Part shown: in pieces, positions 48,401 through 58,063 of the stretch
Layout: every line of letters starts with the position of its first letter
How positions within the stretch are numbered: the first letter of the stretch is position 1
Source: Nematostella vectensis
Lineage: Eukaryota > Cnidaria > Anthozoa > Actiniaria > Edwardsiidae
Reading direction: 5' to 3'
Length of the DNA: 64,000 nucleotides
NCBI RefSeq assembly: GCF_932526225.1
Contig: NC_064047.1
Span: forward strand, 310,001-374,000
Program-made: the position numbers and the translations under genes
Notes under the pieces: generated by a model
Told to the model about the DNA's origin: nothing
Seen by the model: only the letters and a program-made list of their open reading frames with translations
The model's database searches: none

Positions 48401-51400
48401 AGGCCCACAATGTTTTCTCTGCTTCCCTCATACACAGGGACGCGAGAATGGCCCTTAGCAATAATCTGGAATGGATGTTTGAAGGGTTTAAAATACATTA
48501 GCTGGAAGGCGATGGTTTAAAATATGATGTGACGCAATATGTTATCTGGAATGCGGTCATCCACATTAAGCATGAAGGTGCGGTGAAGTGAACATTACCA
48601 TTAGCATAGACTATCATCAAGTTTATCGCACACTAAGCATGAAGGTGATGAGGTCAAGTGAACATTACCTTCAGCATGAGGCTATCATCAAGTTTATCAT
48701 CCACACTAAGCATGAAGGTGCGGTCAAGTGGTGTGTAACGGTCTCTGATCCTCTTGTTCCTCATATCCAAAGCACCCTGGTAGCGGCAAGAGAATGTCAT
48801 TATTGGCATGAATGGTTATTGTTCAGAGTGACAAAAACTTCATGCAAAACAAGACTACCAGGGAAAATCAACATCACTTGGTTGAAAACATATAAATCCG
48901 CTCTACAAAATCCTACTTTTTGCCAGTTAGAGTGATCAAATGGTCTCCGCACCTGCCAAATGGGGAGAAACATGGATTTTAGCCCCTGCTTGCAATAATT
49001 CAAAAGTAACAAGAAAATGGAATTTGGGTCAGGAGAACAGAGAATGGTACTGGACTTTTTATCATTTCAACATTTTTTCGGTAACAGCAAATAAGTGCCC
49101 CAATCCATTAGCAAGAATAGAGAGTTCTTCTATTAAAAGAAATGAAACTCAAAAGAAATGGTGTACAAAGGAAAGAAGCCAGTTATACTCACCTGGATGA
49201 TCAGTACTTCATCATCTCTCAGTGGCTCTTCGTTTGCATCAGTGCCTTCTTTGTGGAGATCCACCAGCTCTTTCAACTCTGAGGAATTTCAATTCACATT
49301 CACCTAGTTCAAGCAGGTTGTTACTAATACAGCCTGGGGCTAGCATGCTCTTGCTATAATACAGCCTAGGGCAAGCAAGCTGTTACTATAATACAGCCTA
49401 GGGCTAGCAAGATGTTACTATAACACAGCCTAGGGCTAGCATGCTCTTGCTATAATACAGCCTAGGGCAAGCAAGCTGTTACTATAATACAGCCTAGGGC
49501 AAGCAAGCTGTTACTATAATACAGCCTAGGGCTAGCATGCCCTTGCTATAATACAGCCTGGGGCAAGCAAGCTGTTACTATAACACAGCCTAGGGCTAGC
49601 ATGCTCTTGCTATAAAACAGCCTGGGGCAAGCAGGCTGTTACTATAATACAGCCTAGGGCAAGCATTGCTTGCCCTAGGCTGACAGCTTAGCTGTCACTA
49701 TTAATACAGCCTAGGGAAAGAAAGCTGTCACTATAATACAGCCTAGGGCAAGCAAGCTGTCACTATAATACAGCCTAGGGCAAGCAAGCTGTTACTATAA
49801 TACAGCCTAGAAAATATTGTGCACATATTTTTTACAGATAACTTTTCGAGCAGTTATGAGACAACACAGTCTGTGACAAATCTTCTACAATCACAAACTA
49901 ATATGTACCTGCTCTCCTGAAAAATGTTGAGTGCTCATTTCCAAGAAGACAGTCTAGAAGCTTGGAGATCGGCCAAGCAACAATGAACAGCAAGATTATG
50001 AGAATTTTTACAAACCTGGAAAGGCAAAACTATATTTAAGGTAGATAAAAGAATACACACAATGAGGCTGTAATAAAAGGTGTTTACTTCAAAATTCGGT
50101 TGTTTTTTTGTACAATAAAGCTCTACAAAATCAAATCTACCGAGTGAAAAACTACAACATAAGACAACGAGGAGCCCTGTCCTCGGGGGGCCCATAAGAT
50201 AAATAAGGGGCCACAGGGGGCCCAAAACAAATAATATTATAACATCTCCCTTCTCAACAAAGTGTTAGGTTAAGTGTTCAATAAATGTTCTTAACAATGT
50301 TCAATAAGTCTTTGTGGTTTTTTGATAACCCTGCCAGATGCTGTGCTCATCGGTGTCGTCTCGTGTTGCCTCTCAGAAGACTTTGGTGGTGTAGGCGATG
50401 CTGTCACATTATTGCTTAACTGTGTGGGGTTGTTGGTACTTTCTGGTGGTAGTTGAGGAATGGCTGGTATAACAAAAGGACTTGTGCTCATCGATTGATC
50501 ATTAGGTGTTGAAATGATTTGTCGTCGATTTCTCCTGAAGACACGCCCACGCTCATCTCCTAATAAGTACGATCGGGGCAATACTTCTGCTTTCCTCCAC
50601 TCAGCCTCCCGGTTTGGACGGATACGCACCTTATCTCCAACTTGTAAAGGAGGGAGATCATGACTATGACTATCATAATACTTTTTTGAAACACTCTGAC
50701 GATGTTTCAATGTCTTCACAACTTGATTTGGGTCAACAGGCTGAGGCAGTAGCAAACGTCGATGAGTCGGTAGTTGGGTACGTGTTCTCCTACTCATTAG
50801 CAGCTGAGCTGGAGACACACCTAAGTCATCAAAGGGTGTATTCCTGTATTTGAGTAATCCTTCAAAAGGATCTTTGTTGTCAGCAGCCGCTTTCTTTAAA
50901 ATCCGTTTTGCGGTCTGAACTGCTTTCTCGGCAGCTCCATTTGATTGTGGATACTCTGGAGAGCTTGTGGTGTGACGGAAACCCCACTCATCTGCAAACT
51001 TTTTGAACTCATGTGAACTATTAAAAAGGTTTCTAGTGTTACTGTACTGGGAGCCATTGTCGCTCAGAACTTCCACCGGGATCCCAAACCTTGCAAAAAT
51101 CTTCTTTAAGTTATTGATAACACAATTAGCAGTGGTTTGGCGTAACAACTCAATCTCAAAGTACTTTGAATACAAATCGGTAACAAGCAAATAGGAATGT
51201 CCGGCATATTCAAAGATGTCAGTACTGATCACTTGCCAAGGCAATCCAGGAACCTCACGTGGTAGTAGGGTCTCTCTTGGCTGTTGGTTTCGGAAGGCAT
51301 TACATATGGAGCAGGAACTAATCTTGTCTTTGATCTGTGCAGTCATTGAGGGCCAGAAAACATATTCTCTTGCAAAACTGAGACTTTTGTTCTCACCCAT

Positions 51401-54400
51401 GTGTGCGCCATGAATTTCTTCTAGCACCTCTGCCCTCAACGATCTCGGGACAATGATTCTGTCTGCTTTGAATAACAAACCATCTTCTACGCTAAGTTCC
51501 TCTCTAAAACTCCAGTATTCTCTCGCTAGCTCATCAAGTTGATGTTTTTCTGCTGGCCAACCTTTAACGACATATTCCATGACCACTTGAGAGGTAACAT
51601 CGCAGTTTGATGCTTCCTTGAATTTTTGCAAAGTGCTTGAATCTACACCAAGACTGTCAATTAAGTTGATTCCAATCATCTCTTCTGGTTCACTAACTGG
51701 TTTAGTGTCACTAACTGGGGCTCTGCTTAAGCAATCTGAGATGAATTGTTTCTTTCCTGGCACATAACGAACATCAAGGTCATACTTTGTCAGCTTTAAC
51801 AACATCCTCTGCAATCTCGGTGGTGCTTCATTCAAGGGCTTTTTGAAGATGGCTTCTAGTGGTTTGTGGTCGGTTTCAACTACAACACGACGTCCATAAA
51901 CATAAGTATGGAACTTTTCAGTTCCCCAGACAATTGCCAGAAGCTCTCGCTCGATGTTGGCATACCTTGTCTCAGCAGGTGATAGTGTTTTTGAGCCAAA
52001 TGCTACAGGTCTTTCGTCCTGCAGAATCACAGCACCTAATCCCGTGCCACTTGCATCAACATTAAGCACTGTCTCTTTGGTGTTGTCAAAATAGGCTAAA
52101 ACTGGCGCTGAGGTAATGACTGCTTTGAGCTTGTCAAATGCATGCTGTTGAGGTGTCTCCCATACGAATGCGGTATCATTCCTTGTTAGCTGCGAGATAG
52201 GGCCCTGGAGATCAGCTTTATGTTCAATAAATTTATCCAGATAGTTTACAGTTCCTAGGAAACGTAGTATGCCATCTTTATCGGTCGGGGCAGGCATCTC
52301 GTTGATAGCTCTTACCTTTTCAGGATCAGGCTTTAAACCGTCTGCAGTAAATAGGTGTCCAACGTAGCTGACTTCAGGAACTCGAAGTTTGGCTTTACGT
52401 GGATTGAACTTTAGACCTATCTCACGGCTCCTCTTCAATACTGCAATCATCTTGTCATCTAGCTCACATTGATTTCCACCATGTATCAAAAAGTCGTCAA
52501 CGATTATTTCTACTGGTACTCCTGCGAAGAGTCGGTCCATCTCTCGTTGGTAAATCTCGGGCGCGGAACTTATGCCGAATGGGAGCCGCAGGAATCTGTA
52601 TCGACCCCAGGGGGTATTGAAAGTCAGGAGCTTCGAGCTTTCTTCGTCTACTGGTAGTTGCCAAAAACCGCTGCATGCATCCAACGTTGAGAATATTTCA
52701 GCACCGGTGAGTTTGTTGGCAACCTGTTCCACTGTGGCCATCGGATAATGGGGTCTCTTGAGGGCTCTATTGAGGTCACGTGGGTCTATACATATTCTGA
52801 TGTTGTCTTTGGTTGGTGGGCTTTTCTTTTCTTTGCCTTTTCGTTTATCGATTACTAACATCGAAGAGACCCAAGGGGTATGTTCTTCTTCTTTAACAAT
52901 GATCCCATCTTCTTCCATCTCTCTCAGCTTCTGTTGAGTTGGGTCTAACATGGATACTGGGATCTTTCTGGGTGCGTGTATAACTGGAGTTACTGCAGAG
53001 TCTACCTCTAGGTGTACTTTGTTGGGTAACATTCCTGGTTTGTTACTGAAGCAATCAAGGTAATCTTTCAGAACAGGGTCACTTGTGAGGGTTGTGGTAC
53101 TTTTGCTTTGTTCTCTGGACAAGTCGATGTTTGATGTTTGTGCTGATGGTGAATCTAGCAATGTGAGATCCATGAACTGTAGGACTTCAAGATCAAGGCA
53201 AGCCTCACAACTTAGTAGTGGGGTGAACTCTCCATCAACTACAAGATATAACAGATCTATCTTTCGATCTTTGTACTGTGTTGGAAGGCGGACACATCCT
53301 TTAGGGTAGATGGGCTTAGTCGCAAGCCAGCCCTTCAAAGGCTGGTGTACACGTTTCAACGGCTTGTTGGTGATGCTCTTGTACAAGTTGTAGGGAATGA
53401 CAGTAGCCTCCGCACCCGTGTCTGCTTTCAGTTTGACCTCTTTTCCTGCTATCATGACTTTTATCAGGCTCTTTTTGGGTTGCTGGTTCTGTAACACGCT
53501 TCCGACTTCAATGGATCCAAAGTATGTGTGGGTTTCGTTGCTGTCACTTGAGTCATACTCCTGTTCCACCACATGCACTTCTGGATCTTTTTTCTGTTTG
53601 TTTTTACACATCTTTGCAAAATGGCCTGTTTTGCTACAAATCTTGCAATTCCTTTTAAAGGCTGGGCATCGTGTTGGGTGTGCAAATGAATGGCGATATC
53701 CACAGAACTTACAAGACGGCTGTTCTTTCTTAACTTGGACTGGTTGCACAGACACTGTTTTACTTGGGACTACTGTCTGTGGAACAAACTTATACTTCTG
53801 CAGCTCAGTCGCCTCATAAGTTCTGCAGTAATCATGCGCGGTTTGTAGGGTAAGGTCTGGCTTTTTCAACAACTCCCCTCGCAATTCATCGCTGGTTACT
53901 CCCCCCACAATACGGTCTCGTATCAATGAATCTCTAAGTGCTCCAAAGTCACAGTTTAATGAAAGCCGTTTTAGCTCACTAACAAAGTTGTCAATTCGTT
54001 CACCCTCCTTTTGGTTTCTAAGATTGAAGAGCAGTCGCTCATAAATGACATTCTTAGCTCCTCGACAAAGTTCATGGAACTTTCGGCACACATCACCATA
54101 AGATTCATTACTCTCGCCTGCAGTATACACAAAGTGGCTATACTCTTCAATTGCACTCGGTCCAGCACAGTTAAGTAACAAATTAACTTTTAACTTATCT
54201 CCCTTGTCGTCCTTTCCTTTTGCAACCAAGTAAATTTCGAACTGCATTAGGAACTTTCTCCAATTTTCTGATGCATTCGCATCCAACACCAAAGGTCCCG
54301 GAGCTCGATGATACATTTCCCCACTTTCGGCCATCGTTTCCTTGTTTTGTCGACTTTTCTTTAACAATTAATATTCTCCAGTGGTTAACCACTTCTGACA

Positions 54401-57400
54401 CCATGTAATAAAAGGTGTTTACTTCAAAATTCGGTTGTTTTTTGTACAATAAAGCTCTACAAAATCAAATCTACCGAGTGAAAAACTACAACATAAGACA
54501 ACGAGGAGCCCTGTCCTCGGGGGGCCCATAAGATAAATAAGGGGCCACAGGGGGCCCAAAACAAATAATATTATAACAGAGGCAATAAAAGGTAAAATTA
54601 TTTTCTTTTGGTTTTGACTTCTTTAAATCATATGCAGGTATTTTTGCTATTGTCTCCTCTCTCGCCTTCCTGGTATTGATGATATAAGATATAAATGATT
54701 TTTTTAAGATGATTTCCTATAAAACTGGATAAGAGTGTTTGGTAATGGGTTTTTACTTACGGTGCCATGCAAGCCCCAATGGCAAGACCATATCTTGTAC
54801 ACAATGCTTGGGGGACAACCCTGATAACAGAAATAAAACTCAGGGATAGTAGGACATCCTTCCTTCCCTCTGAAACATAATGTTTCTATTCATGAAAGCT
54901 TCTACAGCACCAATAAAGAATAGCACGTGCAGTAAAAGAAAAGCAGAATTTCAGCATAGTTACTAAAAACAAGTTCTGATGAATGGAAGTAGATGGGCTT
55001 TTCAATAAGAAAAGCATAGAAGGATAACTGATCATTGTTAGAACACAAAATTTATTTAAATAACTTTAGTGCATAAGTTTCCCTTACTTATTTTGTGAAC
55101 TGCCCACATAGTCATCACGAGTCAATAATATTTCGGTGAGAACTTGATGAAGTTTTGTTTTTAATCACAGTTAAAGGCCCATGGGAAACCAAACGGATTG
55201 TTTTTGTTTTGAAAAGGGAACAATTGTCTTTGCAACCAATTTGATTGGAGGGCTCTTTACGCATAGATTAGTCACTACCAAGTTTGAGACTCAAGGAAGC
55301 TAAACCCAAATTCCTTTGTAGTTGTTGTGATGCAAGTTTTTGTATACATGCAGCAGATAAGTATTATCAGCAAATAGAAAAAAAAGTTTTGTAGAAGAGT
55401 ATTGAATAGTATTGACATATAACAAGAATAGCAAAAGGCTTGTTTGTGGGAGAAACTTAAATGCATTTTGGTGGTTTTCCTTTTTTTTCCAAGTATGACG
55501 AAAACCACTGTGATATTATTAAGTGAAAGCCACAATGTTAAGGTTTCCCCTTCAGTATCAAAAGCCTATTTTAGATCTCCAAATATTCAACATGGAAAGA
55601 TAACTTCATCCATATTAGGCTTGTATTACTGTATATTTACGTACTATAAAACCGCATGCTGTGTGGAATGTGCTTTGCACTTTATACAAAAAGTCATTGG
55701 TTTGTCAAAAGTGAGATACAGTAGGTCTGTAGCAATTGGCATCCTCCCCGTCGTCAGATTTATATGTTGGAACAACTTTGACTTGTTTCAGCTTATCTGG
55801 GTAGACACCAAGGGCGACCAACAAAGTAATTAGTTTCGTAAGGGCTGACTTCTTTTAGGATGTGTGTTGGACAATAAAAACCAATAAATACTTACCAAAA
55901 ACCAAGAATACTTACTCGACCCCTTATCATGTATTATGTATGCATGTATGATGAATGTTTCACTTACCCAACCTTAGACCCATTGTATGTGTTTTGGACA
56001 CAAATAGAGACCAAAAGAGACAATGAATTCTTTACTTACTCCCCCTTATCATGTAGTGTCTACAGTACTTATGTTATAAATGCTTCACTTACTCTCCAAA
56101 GAACAGCACAGCAGTAACAGATACACAGATGGCAATAACAGGAGAAGATATCCGGTCCATGAAAATTGGCATTGCCTCAACAGCAGCTGCATTTGCAAGC
56201 AGGAGAGTAACTAGCAACAGGTGGTGTTGCTCCACTAGCGGAAGGATCTTCTTGGCGTGCTTGCGCTCATTGATCTTACCACCTCTCATAAGTACCTTTA
56301 AGCTAAGAATGTCCAGGGAGAGAAGTCCCATGGTAAGACCAGACATTAGCCCTGTAGGAATCAACCAATTTTAGAACCATGACGAAAACAGAAAAAAACC
56401 ATAACGGAATCAACTAATTTTTAAACCATGGTAATACCAGACATAAACCGTAAAGGAATCAACTCATTTTAGAACCATGGCAAGGCCACACATAAGGGAC
56501 CATACATTATTTATGCTAGGGGGTTCAGCATATGTCATCTGAAATTCGCTCCACTATTGAATGACAAATACTTGTGGCATGCATATTGGACATCCACACA
56601 GCAATCTTGTAAATAAGTAATAGTATTTTTATATAACATGCATTATTGTGCTGAAGATTTGACCATGTCAAAACTAAAATGTGTTTGATTCTACACAGAA
56701 AAAGTAGATCACCCCCAGCACATGCTTCCACATTCCATGATACCCCCCCCCCCCCCTCCAATAAACGTGTTGAATTCATGGTAACCCGCCCCCTCTAATT
56801 ATTGCCAGCCCACCCTCTGGCATAAATAATAAGGTGATTTAGATCCCCGACGCCCACAAGGGGACACTGCCTTGTGCACGTTCCATTGCACGCGCACAAG
56901 GCCTCTTGCATTGTGGATCTAAATCACCATAATGAATGATCCCTTAGCACTTTCGGAATCAACTGAGTAATTTTAAAATCATGGTAAGACTAGAAAGTAA
57001 CAATAACAAATGTACCCTGCATAATTCATAATAGATTTTAGTTTGAAACTCTTTCTCCCCAGTGGCAAACGATTCCAAACACATGCATCTACACGCCCGT
57101 GACAAACTGCACACGTTATGCCTAGTGCACACTAGCAACATAACAACATAACGACATGGGCGTGCGCATTATGTTTAACCCGACATAACGACATGGACAT
57201 CATGACATAAAAGAAAAAACATGTTTTTTTTTCTAATGTCGTTATGTCCATGCCGTTACGTCGAAGATAAGAGTGCGTGCGCCCATGTCGTTATGTCGAT
57301 ATGTCGCTAGTGTGCACTAGGCATTTAGCTTGGAGCTCGCTCAAATCTAAATGCTATAATATGGCTGGTGCCATAATTTTTCTAAGCCACCGTCTTTGGC

Positions 57401-57687
57401 TTTACTAGACATCGTCAACTTTAAGTTAACAAATCAATAACTATATAACAATATTATATTGTACTTACTTACATATAAATTAAGTATGCAAATAAAGATT
57501 GATTAAACTACCAAAACTTCCCAGCCGGTTTCTGGAACTTACCGGCAAATAAAACTAAGAACACATAGACCCCGAGATAAATCCAAAACAAGCTATCCTT
57601 GTAGTTGATAGGCTCTTCGGGTACCATGTAACGCGTACCATTGCAAATGACCTCCTCTTTTCCCACTACAATGCACGAAATATTCAT
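45420..57687 (-). CDS. DUF21-CBS membrane transporter (CNNM/CorC superfamily), ten exons, 449 aa
   Basis: Exons in transcript order: 57687-57543, 56351-56093, 54820-54761, 50015-49909, 49278-49193, 48776-48669, 48465-48255, 47802-47753, 45820-45599, 45521-45420. Every junction is GT-AG, phases agree, and the joined frame is 1350 bases including the stop. A short N-terminus leads into the DUF21 membrane domain: LFWIYLGVYVFLVLFA, then GLMSGLTMGLLSLDIL, HLLLVTLLLANAAAVEAMPI, AICVSVTAVLFFGEVVPQAL and FVKILIILLFIVAWPISKLL. A CBS pair follows (ALDMRNKRI to TPLDRTFML; GHSRVPVYEGSRENIVGLIL; SHMCVVYG; TLGIITLEDVLEQLIQEDI). The tail ends RQPLLSP. The family is linked to magnesium or other divalent cation transport. 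The short N-terminus and the GHSRVPVY and LGNEHSTFFRRAELK words match plant DUF21-CBS proteins better than vertebrate CNNMs; substrate is unknown. The ATG at 57685-57687 follows an in-frame upstream stop. Confidence 0.93.
45837..47705. repeat. 53-bp minisatellite derived from the exon 9 acceptor edge, about 35 copies
   Basis: The unit (gaacgtccttaagggtgata, then atgccaagggtgtggggtac, then agaatgtgttagg) is a near copy of the adjoining exon 9 edge, which reads gaacgtcctcaagggtgata, ataccaagggtgcg and then intron ctgtggtgtaaagaatgtg. Each unit on the gene's sense strand therefore repeats the codons for TLGIITL(E/K)DV plus the start of the intron. The bases holding the acceptor AG (plus-strand gcgctgtgg) are reduced to tgggg in the repeats. 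The array fills almost the whole 1.9-kb intron 8. Confidence 0.93.
48553..48735. repeat. Three imperfect tandem copies of the exon 6 donor edge
   Basis: On the minus strand, caccttcatgcttagtgtg followed by a gataaacttgatgatag-like word occurs in exon 6 and again in the intron at about 48645-48594, where the donor-like gtaatgttcact is retained. A third, more diverged copy at about 48590-48535 encodes TFMLNVDDRIPDNILRHI before a stop and has no GT donor. The copies are about 60-70 bases apart. Confidence 0.8.
49310..49808. repeat. 32-bp minisatellite in transporter intron 4
   Basis: About 15 copies of tataatacagcctagggcaa gcaagctgttac, with variants ggctagcatgctcttgc, run from just upstream of exon 5 toward exon 4. 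Near 49675 one unit is followed by an inverted piece (attgcttgccctaggctgac). It is non-coding; no similarity to the nearby exons was seen. Confidence 0.92.
50069..50244 (-). repeat. 3' LTR
   Basis: 176 bp, in element orientation starting TGTTATAATATT and ending TATTACA. It is nearly identical to the other LTR. The polypurine tract sits directly before it in element orientation. Confidence 0.95.
50245..50256 (-). other. Polypurine tract
   Basis: Minus-strand tgagaagggaga directly abuts the 3' LTR, the expected place and composition for the plus-strand primer of reverse transcription. Confidence 0.8.
50291..54334 (-). CDS. Gag-Pol polyprotein of the Gypsy element, 1347 aa
   Basis: A single open frame without breaks. 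The frame extends to 54367, but the first ATG is at 54332-54334 (MAESGEMYH). Domains in order: Gag (ENWRKFLMQFEIYLVAKG; FHELCRGAKNVIYERLLF); zinc knuckle CKICSKTGHFAKMC (CX2CX4HX4C) after a second cysteine cluster CKFCGYRHSF; aspartic protease KADTGAEATVIP; reverse transcriptase with FLRLPFGISSAPEIYQREM and catalytic IIVDDFLIHG; RNase H VLNVDASGTGLGAV with TDHKPLEAI; integrase zinc finger and DDE core (VISTDIFEY, VLSDNGSQYS, PQSNGAAEKAVQ). The protease-RT-RNase H-integrase order is that of Ty3/Gypsy. No envelope gene is present. All catalytic residues checked are kept, so the element could be active. Gag and Pol share one frame, with no frameshift site needed. Confidence 0.97.
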   Translation of the reverse strand: MAESGEMYHRAPGPLVLDANASENWRKFLMQFEIYLVAKGKDDKGDKLKVNLLLNCAGPSAIEEYSHFVYTAGESNESYGDVCRKFHELCRGAKNVIYERLLFNLRNQKEGERIDNFVSELKRLSLNCDFGALRDSLIRDRIVGGVTSDELRGELLKKPDLTLQTAHDYCRTYEATELQKYKFVPQTVVPSKTVSVQPVQVKKEQPSCKFCGYRHSFAHPTRCPAFKRNCKICSKTGHFAKMCKNKQKKDPEVHVVEQEYDSSDSNETHTYFGSIEVGSVLQNQQPKKSLIKVMIAGKEVKLKADTGAEATVIPYNLYKSITNKPLKRVHQPLKGWLATKPIYPKGCVRLPTQYKDRKIDLLYLVVDGEFTPLLSCEACLDLEVLQFMDLTLLDSPSAQTSNIDLSREQSKSTTTLTSDPVLKDYLDCFSNKPGMLPNKVHLEVDSAVTPVIHAPRKIPVSMLDPTQQKLREMEEDGIIVKEEEHTPWVSSMLVIDKRKGKEKKSPPTKDNIRICIDPRDLNRALKRPHYPMATVEQVANKLTGAEIFSTLDACSGFWQLPVDEESSKLLTFNTPWGRYRFLRLPFGISSAPEIYQREMDRLFAGVPVEIIVDDFLIHGGNQCELDDKMIAVLKRSREIGLKFNPRKAKLRVPEVSYVGHLFTADGLKPDPEKVRAINEMPAPTDKDGILRFLGTVNYLDKFIEHKADLQGPISQLTRNDTAFVWETPQQHAFDKLKAVITSAPVLAYFDNTKETVLNVDASGTGLGAVILQDERPVAFGSKTLSPAETRYANIERELLAIVWGTEKFHTYVYGRRVVVETDHKPLEAIFKKPLNEAPPRLQRMLLKLTKYDLDVRYVPGKKQFISDCLSRAPVSDTKPVSEPEEMIGINLIDSLGVDSSTLQKFKEASNCDVTSQVVMEYVVKGWPAEKHQLDELAREYWSFREELSVEDGLLFKADRIIVPRSLRAEVLEEIHGAHMGENKSLSFAREYVFWPSMTAQIKDKISSCSICNAFRNQQPRETLLPREVPGLPWQVISTDIFEYAGHSYLLVTDLYSKYFEIELLRQTTANCVINNLKKIFARFGIPVEVLSDNGSQYSNTRNLFNSSHEFKKFADEWGFRHTTSSPEYPQSNGAAEKAVQTAKRILKKAAADNKDPFEGLLKYRNTPFDDLGVSPAQLLMSRRTRTQLPTHRRLLLPQPVDPNQVVKTLKHRQSVSKKYYDSHSHDLPPLQVGDKVRIRPNREAEWRKAEVLPRSYLLGDERGRVFRRNRRQIISTPNDQSMSTSPFVIPAIPQLPPESTNNPTQLSNNVTASPTPPKSSERQHETTPMSTASGRVIKKPQRLIEHC
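54390..54404 (-). other. Primer-binding site, tRNA-Leu
   Basis: Minus-strand TGGTGTCAGAAGTGG directly follows the 5' LTR. It is complementary to the 3' end (CCACTTCTGACACCA) that I recall for animal tRNA-Leu(CAA). This primer is usual in the Mag/SURL group. Confidence 0.85.
54405..54578 (-). repeat. 5' LTR
   Basis: About 174 bp and nearly identical to the 3' LTR; the clearest difference is one T fewer in a T-run. The TSD gaggc follows at 54579-54583. Confidence 0.95.
54584..56092. other. Transporter introns 3 (rest) and 2; no separate gene seen
   Basis: Apart from exon 3 (54761-54820), this is AT-rich intron sequence. The part nearest exon 2 (about 55910-55985 and 56033-56100) is a diverged duplication: both copies contain ccccttatcatgta and later tgcttcacttac or tgtttcacttac, so the exon 2 donor sequence gtaagtgaa is copied into the intron. 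Open frames here (for example 55275-55535) show no domain. Confidence 0.6.
56320..57000. repeat. Tandem copies (~50 bp) of the exon 2 acceptor edge, split by a MITE
   Basis: On the minus strand the real exon edge reads gttgattcctacag, then exon GGCTAATGTCTGGTCTTACC. Upstream come copies reading gattccgttatggttttt, gattcctttacggtttatg and a fourth, partial one; in each readable copy the acceptor AG is missing. A further copy (ctttctagtcttaccatgat) lies beyond the MITE at 56493-56946, which was inserted into the repeat. Confidence 0.8.
56493..56946. mobile_element. MITE-like element with AGGGAYCATWCATTAT ends
   Basis: The left end taagggaccatacattat and the reverse complement of the right end, taagggatcattcatta, match. 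The repeated transporter sequence on both sides is interrupted exactly here, which confirms the insertion; the duplicated target may be TA. It contains a long C-run near 56743 and no gene. A second inverted repeat (ggtgatttagatcc near 56832 and ggatctaaatcacc near 56915) marks a nested ~100-bp element. Confidence 0.6.
57118..57324. mobile_element. Small palindromic MITE in transporter intron 1
   Basis: Long inverted repeats: atgcctagtgcacactagc at the left, gctagtgtgcactaggcat at the right, continuing inward through catggg/cccatg and the repeated words ataacgacatg and cgttatgtc. The total is about 207 bp, non-coding, and could fold into one hairpin. Confidence 0.8.
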
Positions 57688-57995
57688 TGTTGTGATGGGA
57701 TGGTCAAAGTTTTGGGACGAGGAAATGCACACAAGCAGTCAGGCGTTCTTGCAATTCCGAGAGGGACTGATAATGGAATATAAAATTCGAAGTGCGCGGG
57801 AAGAAGTAAAAAACAAAAACAAAAAACAACAAAAAAAGGAAAGAAGAAAACTTTAGATATGGGATATGTGTAGCAGTCCTTCTTAGAAAAATGCTTTATA
57901 ATTATGTAATTGTGCTCTGATTATTTTTCTCACAGAGCAAACGAGAATCTGAACGAGTTTTTGGGCCCAGTCCCCTTCGCTGATTCTGATCCAAC
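57688..57995. promoter_or_regulatory. Divergent promoter region between the transporter and GPN2 genes
   Basis: The transporter start codon (57685-57687, minus) and the first plus-strand ATG (57996) are about 310 bases apart and point away from each other. No other gene lies between, so both 5' UTRs and a shared bidirectional promoter must fit here unless a distant first exon exists. I do not see a well-placed TATA box for either gene. Confidence 0.55.
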
Positions 57996-58016
57996 ATGGC
58001 GGACGCCATGAGGTAG
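57996..58016 (+). promoter_or_regulatory. Upstream ORF before GPN2 (7 codons including stop)
   Basis: ATG GCG GAC GCC ATG AGG TAG encodes MADAMR and lies 47 bases before the GPN2 start. Its start context (aacATGG) is strong, with A at -3 and G at +4; that of the GPN2 start (taATGC) is weaker. If it lies within the transcript it should reduce GPN2 translation. It may instead lie upstream of the transcription start. Confidence 0.45.
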
Positions 58017-58063
58017 TTTTTGACATTTCTCGCATTATTCTCAGTGTTTTCGCTCAAGAAATA

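Larger units (their letters stand above)
50069..54578 (-). mobile_element. Intact Ty3/Gypsy LTR retrotransposon (Mag/SURL-like) in transporter intron 3
   Basis: Two ~175-bp LTRs (50069-50244 and 54405-54578) begin and end with TG...CA type ends and differ visibly by only one or two single-base length changes. A 5-bp target duplication, gaggc, flanks the element (50064-50068 and 54579-54583). The primer-binding site and polypurine tract adjoin the LTRs and a single uninterrupted Gag-Pol frame fills the interior. Everything points to a young, complete insertion. It lies between transporter exons 3 and 4, in the same transcriptional direction as that gene. Confidence 0.97.

Noticed and set aside
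48175-48498. Single continuous 107-aa gene on the minus strand
   Set aside because: It is exon 7 of the transporter (48255-48465) with intron read-through on both sides.
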